A program made the translations under genes and the position numbers. Below, piece by piece: positions 43,817 to 52,599 of a stretch of 64,000 bases of DNA. Numbering within the stretch: position 1 is the stretch's first letter; every line of letters starts with the position of its first letter. The DNA is from Melampsora larici-populina 98AG31 (taxonomy: Eukaryota; Basidiomycota; Pucciniomycetes; Pucciniales; Melampsoraceae): contig NW_006768794.1 of the NCBI RefSeq assembly GCF_000204055.1, positions 124,001 to 188,000 on the forward strand. Reading direction: 5' to 3'. The notes below the pieces were generated by a model, which searched no databases, was not told the DNA's origin, and saw only the letters and a program-made list of their open reading frames with translations.

Positions 43817-44184
43817 TAACACACAGGGCCCAAAATCAAATTTAAAATCCCACAAACATCCAGTGGCTATAGGCCTTTTGTTCATGTTCAACTACTCACA
43901 AGATCCTTGTGCAATATACATTAGAAAATTGTGACTTCAACCGCTTTGTTCAAGACTCGCTGTTGATTGCACCTGTTTACCTGAAGAACAGGAACGTGTA
44001 GGAGATGGCTTTGAATGGAGTTCTTTTCAACTTATTAAGAGCTATAAACAAAGGGTAATTAAACTGAGCATTGCTATCGATTGATTGCTGATAAGTATAA
44101 GATTGAAACAAAAGAAAAAATCGACTGAAATACAAAAAGTGATTCAATGAGAGTAAGGATGAAAAAATATCAGGAAAAGACAGG

Positions 44185-47100
44185 CTATCCAATTGCTCTT
44201 CCTGATCGTGTCCGGCGTGAGGAGGTTTCAACCTGACTTTGAACGTGCTGATTGTCTTTGGGCAGTAAATCATTAGATTCTGGCCGTTCTTCAACCCACA
44301 CCCAGCCCTTATGAGATCTCTTCGAGTCTCCACATTGTGCCTCATCCACAGTGTTGGATTCCTGTGTTTTACACGTCTTGATGGATTTTACTTGTTGTTT
44401 GACTTTTGCTGTGGCGGACGCAGTGGCATCGGCAACTAGTTGTGAATATGCAGGCTTCATGTCATCCACCAGCTTGACTCGTTTTGCTTGGGACAGAGGA
44501 CACAAAGAGTTAGACCACATGGCTAAAACACCGACAAAACAAGACTTACCAGATTTCCCCTCTTCTGATGAATCATCTTCAACATGATCTATTGCTTTTT
44601 TCTTGCGCTTGCCCCCATTTTCGAGCAAGAATTTATCTGCTACAGAAGAGAACAACAAGCGCTTTCAGTGAAAACTCGACAGATTTGGTTATTGGCAGAT
44701 ATACACTTACAAGATGAAGAGTCTTTTGCATGGGAATGGTTGTGATGATCAGTTAGCTTGGCTCCGCCTTTAGACTTTGAATTGTCTTTTCTTATCTTTT
44801 CGTTTGATTCATTGACAATTGCTTGCTCGCTCTTGCTATACGTTTGAGAATACATCAACCAGCTTGTGCTTGGTGATGGTCCAGCAATACTGCTACAATC
44901 ACTACTTAGCATCCGAGCGATCCCCTTATTGAGTGTATCATCATTCAACCATACTCCATACACTCCGCCAAGTGTTCGAACTACCTTGCACCAGTAATGC
45001 TTGTTACCCCAGTACCCGCGTGCCTTCAAAGTGTACTCATTACCTCCCAATTTCATCGTTGCTGGCCAGTTTGAATCGCACATAAAACTATCATATGGAA
45101 GATTCTGACTGAGAAGTGGTGTAATGTCCTGATGGATGTAGAGGTGAAGTGGAGGTGAAGTGAGGTTGTATTGAACTAGTTGATAGCAGAACGGAGGTAT
45201 TGCTTTTGGGATTGCGGTGGCAGTCTTTAATGTTGATTTTTTCTTTTCCAGGATCAATTTTGCTTTTTTATCATCATCCATACATGGTTTACAATGATAA
45301 TTTGATTGGGAGTAAACACCCACTGAACATAGCTTTTGAACAAGCTCGGGTCCTTGTCCATATTCAAGATCAGCAGCTTCAAAGTCTTCTGGCCGAAGGT
45401 TTAATCCAATTAATTTACGAATCTTGATCTTATTGTTACGGTCATCCGATTCATGATCTTCGGCACACTTGCGAGAGCAGGTGTAGCGACACTTGCGTTG
45501 AACCTGAAATATTGTTTGAACAGCCTTAGAAGAGTTCTTTCTTGGGTCAAACAAACCTTCCAAGAAAAGCTCGGCTGATGAAAAAGTGTCCGGTTTAAAG
45601 CTGCCTCTGTAGGCATCTTCTATTGCTTCATGAAGGTTATCCTGTCCCTTGCTGAGGATACTGACAATATCCCCTAAGTGGTTCATGTCAAATGATGTAC
45701 GTGCTGAAAAATGTCACATCATCTTTGTGAAAATGTCACCTGATTTTCCTCTACTACCACGGTACCATAGAGGGTTGTGAATGGCATAGAGACACTCTAG
45801 CATCGAGTCTTCCCAGCACCGAAATTGTCTACCAGTAATTGATGATGCAATATATCCTTGATATGTGGTGATTGGGTTCCTGTCAACGTTCCGTGAACCC
45901 TTTGGCCGTCCTAACACTACACCAAATGTAATCTTTACCGGGCGGTAAAGAAAACTACTGACATAGAAAAGTCCTGAGGAAACAGGAAGAGAGCTAAAAA
46001 TCTGAAAAAATATGCACCTTGTTCCTAGATCTTGGGGCGTCATGATGAGTATTTTTTTGTATTTTACACACAGATATTGGTTTATGTACTAACAATAAAC
46101 GCTGAAAATCATCAAAAACTCACATGTAACAATACCTGAAATTTGGGTCATGAGTATGAAGGCAATATTTTGTGGTCTAAAAACTTCAATAACTTTTGCA
46201 ATTCTGCTCCAAATAACTCGATTTCTGGTTCATTCAAAAGCTGAACTATTCTCCTTCACACTTCATAATGCTAGTAAGGTGCTATCTAGTCATTTAAACA
46301 CTCTACATATGTTCAAACAGTTCTGCATGAATAGCTCTGTAGGAACTTTTCTAGACCAGCTACAGATGTGATGTCTCAATGAAAAATGTAGAGGAAAAGC
46401 TCACCTTTTTAATGCACTTCAAATCGAGTGATTTGATTCAGAACCGCAAAAGTTATTGATGTTTGAAGATTCCAAAATCCTGTCTTCAAAGTCAAGGGCC
46501 AAATTTCAGGTATTGTTACAGGTGGGTTTTTGATGATTCTCAGCCTTTATTGTTAGTACATTAACCAATATTGGTGTGTAAAATACAAAAAAATACTCAT
46601 CATGACGCCCCAACATCTAGGAACAAGGTGCATATTTTTTCAGATTTTTAGCTCTCTTCCTGTTGCCTCAGGACTTTTCTATGTCAGTAGTTTTCTTTAC
46701 CGCCCGGTAAAGATGACATTTTGTGTAGTGTAATTTCTTGCTTTTGAGACCAAGTGCCTCAGTGGTGTCCGGTGGCCGGCCATCATTTGGGACTGCACGC
46801 TGTTTTTGATGTTTTTGAGTCCAACCTAGAGATTCAGCAACTGTCTTGTAGTGCCTAGAGAGCGATCCATATTCCACTGTGATTCCACGCATAACATCTT
46901 CATGATCCCGCTCCAGTGTCTTGACAAGAGCATAGAGCTGGACCATTCCAATCTGTATGGAGCATTTTGTCTCACTACATAGATGGTGCCAGTAAGTTCA
47001 GACACACTTTCAATAAGTCTTCCAATTAATCACGTAGAGTTGTAGCTGACATACCTTATCATGTAGATCACACGGTGCATACTCTCTTGTGCATTTGTGG

Positions 47101-49322
47101 TTTCTGGCAGTTCATCCTCACTAAGGTCAAAATCATCCATTTGGGGCTGCCGCGAACAGAATAGCATTGCTTTTATATCGGAGGTCTGCCACCAATCAAT
47201 CCAATTCTTTGCCTTAGGGAAAGTCCTTCGTAATTCATCAAGTTTCTTGTCGTGGGTTTTGCTATTACTTTTTTTGAGTAGATCTAGTGCCAATCCTTCA
47301 AATACATCCTGTGTTATCCAATGAAGGATAGTAATCAAAATATGTACTCAAACCAACCTGAGAAATCATGAACATAACATGAAGAAGAGTAAGTATAACA
47401 TACCTCTTGACCTCCTGTGACCGAAGTTGCGCTTAAGCCGAGTGACAGATGCTCTGTAATGTTCTTGGCATCCATTGAGCCTTGATAGTGCTCGGTCTCT
47501 ATCATATTCTTCAAAGACATCCATATAAGCTTGTATGAAACCATTTTTCTGAGCAGCAGAGAAATCAACCACAGTCCGAATAAGGGAGTCCCGCTGAGGT
47601 GGAGTGATAGGAGCGTCTTTCACCATTTTCATCAATTGTACAAAGTGTGCATGATAGTGTGCTTCGGATAAACCAGAGAGCCAAGTGAATAGAACTGGAA
47701 TCCACCGGCAGAGGTCATTGTCATACATTGTTGTAGAGCATAGGTAGCCTGTTGCAAATAGCTTGTATGTCACATCCGTAAGAAGACCACCACTGTAAGC
47801 GCGTCCATCATCATCAATAGTAAGCAGTCGCTCTTTCATCCACTTTGTCTGGAAAGAAATATGTGCATTAGCGGGCGTCATGGTGATATAAATGATATCT
47901 AAACCACGCCTAAGAAACATCAGCGTTAGTATCATTTAATGACCGAAGATGAGAGTCTAGAAGATGTAGATCTCAATATGGACTTACTTTGCCCAACTCA
48001 ACATATCAATCACAAATTCGTCTTGAACACCTTTACCCTTCTTGTCTGATATTATCCCAGCGTCTTTCAGAACCGAGCGACGTTCAGAAGCGATTCTTGA
48101 GCGGTTTCGATATGCTACGTGAATGGTGGAGACACTTTTGATAGGCTTTTTTCCGGCCAGTGCTTGCCCTGTCTATGCATTCCAGAACAAATTGCAAGTT
48201 GATATCAGATCAAAATATATAAGAAGAACAGTTTCACCAACTTTTAATTGCATTGGCTTAGACTTGCTATTATTTTTGACAACAGTTGCGAACTCCTCTT
48301 TTGAAATTTTGTCTGCCTTTGTACGAACTGGCCATGGGTGGTCATGAGTCCCGATGTGGCGAAGAAGTCCCCACTGAGTCTCTACACATTCATCTAGTCG
48401 GCAGAAAGTATCTTTGCATGCAACATGGATGACAATCCCTGGGCAGCGAGGGACCTTGCATGGTTTCTGCCTATGTTTCAGATGAAGAAAGAGAAGTCAG
48501 GAGATTTCAATTTCTAGATAGTCCGGAAATAACTAAAGAAGGTACTTACTGTTGCACAAGTTTAGAAATTTTTGTGCGACCAGTGGGAGGTGAGCCCCGG
48601 TATTTACAGCTTTCATTTGTACATTTGAGCACCCCTAAACACTTATATCTGGTGGTTTTCCACCGTCCTTTGACATCTCCTCCTGACATAGTGTAGGTGT
48701 AACCAAACGTTCCCCAATTAGTGATCGATTCGGTGTCCTTCGTGACATAGGTAGTACTTCCATTGATGAAGAGAGGGTAAGACTGTGCATCCATGATTGT
48801 ACCATGATCAATGAATGTTTTGAACATATCCGGGTTATGTGGTGTAGTGAATTTCTTGCGACGTTCCTTGAGCCGAGCTTGCAACTTCTTGCTCTTAATC
48901 TTAAACTGCTTGATATGTTGAGCATTTGAAGTTTCTTTCTTAGGCGCAGTTGAAATAGAATGAGTCTTTGAGCTTGTTTTCAAAAGTGATTTGTCCTTCT
49001 TCTTTCTCATTAGTTCTGGAGAAGATGTTGGTTTTTTACTGATTGAAGAGGTCTGAGATTGTGAAAGGGAAATTTTGGAAGCACTGTCGCCCGTTGACTG
49101 AGCTTGGTCTAAATCATCCGCGTCAGCCTCCTCCACATCTTCAAAATCAGAATTGTCCTCTGGCTCAATGAGAATAGCACGTGTCTTTTCATCTTCACTT
49201 TCGCTTGTATGAGTCTCGCTGGTATTGGTATCGCTTGAATCAGCCTGATGGAAGTCTTCCTCGCTATCATACCGATGATCATGGTCTTTCAAACGGGCAA
49301 GTGTCGATTTCTTTTGCTTCAT
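44185..49322 (-). pseudogene. MULE transposase fused to a USP-like (C19) peptidase domain; broken by a MITE
   Basis: A multi-exon minus-strand gene starting MKQKKSTLARLKDHDH at 49322. An acidic/Ser-rich N-terminus is followed by a GCM1/WRKY-like zinc region (WKTTRYKCLGVLKC, NESCKYRG, PCKVPRCPG and HIGTHDHPW; 48350-48650). The transposase core has LLTDVTYKLFATGYL (about 47780), VVDFSAAQ (about 47560) and TTNAQESMHR (about 47090), matching MULE motifs. After an AT-hook-like GRPKGSRN it continues with FRCWEDSMLECLYAIHNPLW (Cys box), a cysteine cluster (CRYTCSRKC, YHCKPC) and GNKHYWCKVV then GVYGVWLNDD (His and Asp box), as in ubiquitin-specific proteases. The tail ends RRTRSGRAIG at 44185. The 816-bp MITE lies between SKKL and GRPKG, so the exon is broken. 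An alternative is two separate genes, but the frame runs through the insertion site. Confidence 0.7.
45915..46730. mobile_element. 816-bp fold-back MITE with TAA duplication (Harbinger-type)
   Basis: The ends are CACTACACCAAATGT and ACATTTTGTGTAGTG, with TAA outside on both sides (45912-45914 and 46731-46733). Arms of about 231 bp (to 46145 and from 46500) match at high identity, and weaker matches continue inward (CAATAACTTTTGC on both arms), so most of the element is one long palindrome. No gene is present. The TAA duplication and length suit a PIF/Harbinger-derived MITE, distinct from the AAT-flanked family elsewhere in the window. Confidence 0.9.
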
Positions 49323-49682
49323 AGCTTGTAGGTCAGAAAAAACGAAGAAAATACTGAAGGATTGGAAAGGCAGTAATTCTTGGTCGAATCAAAGATCCTA
49401 CTGGTTGTTGATTTGCGGTGTTCCTTTTGGGGAGACCCTGGATCTTGTTCACTCGCGAGTCACACTTACGTATCTTCGATAATCGAGCCAGTCATACGTT
49501 TCACCTTCATGAGTATGACTGGCTAAATTTGTGAGGCCCCTTGCGTCCTTTTGAAAAAAACAACGCAAGGGGGTAGAAGTATCATGACTCCCAATGCTCA
49601 CACAATTCGCGGTGATGCTTCTACTTCTTGGTTGAGGGTAAATCATCTATTGGTTATGAGATCCAATATGACATCCCATATG
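49323..49682. promoter_or_regulatory. Leader between the right MULE TIR and its gene
   Basis: Non-coding leader, presumably with the promoter of the element gene together with the TIR. An inverted repeat (CCAGTCATACGTTTCACC and its partner GAGTATGACTGG) lies at about 49489-49524. Confidence 0.45.
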
Positions 49683-49980
49683 GTGACTTGTTCAGCGCAA
49701 AATGATGGTTTGGTGGCGTAAAGTAGCACATTTGCAATTGGATTATGCAACTTTGCGATGTCATATTTTGCGCTATACGATTACGCGTAAAATATTGTGC
49801 GTAAAAGTAAAGATTTGAGGGTATCAAAGGACAATTTTACAATGAATGCTTTACAGCGAAGCGAAAAACTTTTTTGAGCGTAAAGTTGCACTTTTCTCAA
49901 CACGAGACGCAACTTTACGCACTTTGTTCTTTACGATCAAAAAAGTGCGTAAAACATTGCGCGTAAAATTCTACTGACCC
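49683..49980 (-). repeat. MULE right TIR (about 298 bp)
   Basis: Inverted copy of 43504-43816; inner end GTGACTTGTTCAGCGC. The element gene starts about 360 bases inside it. Confidence 0.9.
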
Positions 49981-50224
49981 ATACAGAAATGACAAAAATC
50001 TAGAAGTACAACATGCAACTGAATCTTGACATCCAAAAAATGGTTCGTTGATACATCAATGATTGTGTAGGTAGCAGCATTACACTTCCCCTCTCTGACT
50101 GATTATCTACGTAGAAGACTTCTTTCTTCGCATCTACTCTTTTCCTTTTCCTTTTTTCAAAACCTTCAAGGAGCGTCTCGAGGAAGTTCACTAAGATGTA
50201 ATTCAGTTTCAATCCTTGGATTCG

Positions 50225-50898
50225 TTAAAGATGAAGAATCTTCTTTGTATCAATTTTCGCTTTGCGCAACTTGTCGGTGTCTGAAGCATTGTCAAAAAAT
50301 AAGTAAGATTCAGTCCAACTCTTATGATCAATATGATAGAATCTTACATTTCTTGATGCCATCAATCGACTTAATCATACCGACTGCAAAGCTCTCTGCA
50401 CTATCAACTGCAGCTAAAGCGTCCTTTTTGTTGAACTCCTGATACGTTTTACTATTTAAAATATGACGTTAATCATACCGTCAGCGAATTTCTCAACATC
50501 ATCACATTCAATGTGGTCAGACAAATGCCTTGAAAGAGAATCACGCGGTCGAAGCAGATCACTTACTCCAACATTGTAAAGGCCTTGACGATGGATTTGG
50601 GACTCACGCCAACAAAAGGTAATGCAACTGACATTATTTGACCCCGCGAATAATTCAGTGTGACCAGTTGACAATACCCTTTCATGGCCACATCAAGCAC
50701 CGTTTTGGGAACGTTTTTGTCCTTCTTCATATCCTTCAACTCTTTCAAATCGACATATATAGCTTCGAGGGTTTTTACAAATCGTAAGATTTCTTTGTCA
50801 AACGCTATTGGCTTTAGAGTGTCGCATGCCGAAGAGAGGCTAGCCAGTGAGAGTAGGACGACTACTAAGATGAGGTAATGTGGTCGAAAAGCAAGCAT
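50225..50898 (-). CDS. Small secreted protein, diverged family member 3
   Basis: MLAFRPHYLILVVVLLSLAS followed by LSSAC is a signal peptide. The mature part keeps the family core VLDVAMKGYCQLVTLNYSRG, comparable to DVAYKAICSELKQNASRLRL of members 1 and 2, and then VSPKSIVKAFTML. Introns follow at about 50565-50452 (joins GA to TAAAACG, giving LDKTYQEFNKKDALAAV) and about 50353-50288 (joins KK to YTDKLRKAK). The protein ends KKILHL with TAA at 50225. The result is about 165 residues. It lies just outside the MULE right end, while members 1 and 2 lie left of the element. Relationship is by motif only and sequence is well diverged. Confidence 0.65.
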
Positions 50899-51241
50899 TC
50901 TGATGGAATTTATCTAGTTCACGGGAAGGTTTTAAAAACTTTATAGCTTTCTACCGTGATGGGTGGAATTGAGACAACTAGTAACATGGAAACTAGTGAT
51001 GAAGCGTGTACAGTATCAATTTGCTAGGATTCGAAATGTGTTATTTATGTAAACAAGAGTGTGTGGCTGGATAGGGAGGAGATAAGCTCATGGACATGTG
51101 GAGGGTATTTATGGAATGAAAGTTGAGCGAAAGAAAAACCATCAAAGATAATTAGCGGTAGTCAACCAATGAAAGTTTACTTCGTTCAATCCTTTGACCT
51201 CCAGAGACCTTGTCTATCGATCTTGACTCCTTGGATTACCT
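50899..51241. other. Upstream region of secreted member 3
   Basis: No gene. It is the probable promoter; no clear match to the upstream regions of members 1 and 2 was seen. Confidence 0.4.
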
Positions 51242-51628
51242 GATGATAATGACGTACTTCGAGGACGGTTCAATCCATCTCTCATCAATCCTAATCGTCC
51301 AGAGTTCTACTTCTGAGACCACTCTTAAAACGTAACCCTTACCAAGTTCATCGATCATACTGATTTCAGTGAACATTGGTATCGAGCAACTCTTCGGAAA
51401 CGATATAGCCTACCGGGACAGAGGGATACGACCTGAAACGGAGACGAGCGGATTGACTCATATACCGAACCCAGGCTGAATGGATCGATTCACCCTGAAA
51501 AGGTAGGTAGGACTTGGAACTCTACAGGCTCCATCGACGTGGCTATCACCCCACCATACGAGAACTAAGAGGATGATAGGACAGTGTCAGATGTAGTCGA
51601 ATCACTCGCGAATGTCACCTTCGAGTGA
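51242..51628 (+). pseudogene. Unrecognised coding remnant with in-frame stops
   Basis: One frame reads as plausible protein for 128 codons (GRFNPSLINPNRPEFYF, FSEHWYRATLRKRYSLPGQ, SYTEPRLNGSIHPEKVGRTW, STGSIDVAITPPYEN) but is broken by four internal stops (the first at 51314-51316) before a final TGA at 51626-51628. The G+C content is higher than nearby spacers. It is likely a dead gene fragment; the parent family is not recognised. Confidence 0.45.
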
Positions 51629-52599
51629 TCAATCCGGTGAGCTTTCTGGGTTGCTCGCTCTTCACTGTATCGTCATTCGTATTGTCGGCTTCCTCTGAGA
51701 TGGTTCATTCTTTCAGACTAAAATCTAGCAAACAGAGTCAAATACATGCACACATTCAAGGCTATCGAGCTGCCAGTGATGACCTAATATCGGCACTTTG
51801 TTGCCGAACAGAGCTCGTGTGATAGTATCGTTTCAACTACATATACCTCACATGAAGAAGAAGAAGCTGATAAAGGCTTCGTGAAAATCAGCCGAGAGAG
51901 AGGCAAGCTTGATCCGTTGCTAGAAGTTATCATAATTCAGCGGTCAGACTGTTGGTAAGGATCGCACATTCGAACTTCAATATGAAAACTCCGCTGCTTA
52001 TCACCCATCTTGTTGACAAAACAAATCCATAGATCGTCAGATCGATGTACTACTAATGCGAGGTGGTGTGGCACTGAGAAAGTTTGTCAAAGCGGCGAAT
52101 GATTCCTTCCGACTAATTTTATCCCGAGATTCTATGTAGGACCGGTGGCGATGGAATCCTTGATAAAACGTTCACATTCCTCTCACTTTCAAAATTGTGA
52201 GAATCTTATAACACCGAAGTGGGAGTAGCCCTTCTGACTCTAATTATCATCTACCTTTTCTCTTTGATCATATCTCGCCGACGTTTTTTTATTCAACACT
52301 GACATTATATATATTTCATCCAAAACCTTTCAACTCGTTTGATCTAAGTTTTATGTCACTTTGAACCCTCAATCTTTTCTTCGATAAGCGTCATTTTATA
52401 TATCAAAACACCAAGCCTTATTTGGATTGAGTTTCTCCGCACACTGAGACTTACAGACAAACACGCAGGTATGCATGATGAGTGTTGACCATTCAGGAAT
52501 CATCTCTTCCATATGATCCAAGCTGATGCCGTACAAACAGTTCATTGACGTTCTTCAGTCCAAGCATTATTTATTGTTATTTAAACTCGCTTCACCGCC
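51629..52599. other. No supported gene; GH27-like gene promoter at the right
   Basis: Possibly more of the decayed gene at the left. A 65-codon frame at 51625-51822 is not supported. TATATA-like tracts at about 52308 and 52398 may serve the next gene. Confidence 0.4.

Larger units (their letters stand above)
43504..49980. mobile_element. Mutator-like (MULE) DNA transposon, 6.5 kb
   Basis: The element opens GGGGTCGGTGAATTTTACGC and closes GCGTAAAATTCTACTGACCC. Its TIRs run to about 43816 on the left and from 49683 on the right, about 313 and 298 bp. Identical 9-bp duplications ATACAGAAA lie outside (43495-43503 and 49981-49989), the usual size for Mutator elements. The TIRs are built from many GCGTAAA/TTTACGC repeats. 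The element carries one long minus-strand gene with a MULE-type transposase and an added peptidase-like C-terminus. An 816-bp MITE (45915-46730) is nested in the gene. Confidence 0.9.

Noticed and set aside
43504..49980. Calling the 6.5-kb element a KDZ (Kyakuja-Dileera-Zisupton) transposon, common in rusts
   Set aside because: The 9-bp duplication, long TIRs, GCM1-like zinc region and TTNAQES motif fit Mutator-like elements better; no SWIM or KDZ signature was recognised.
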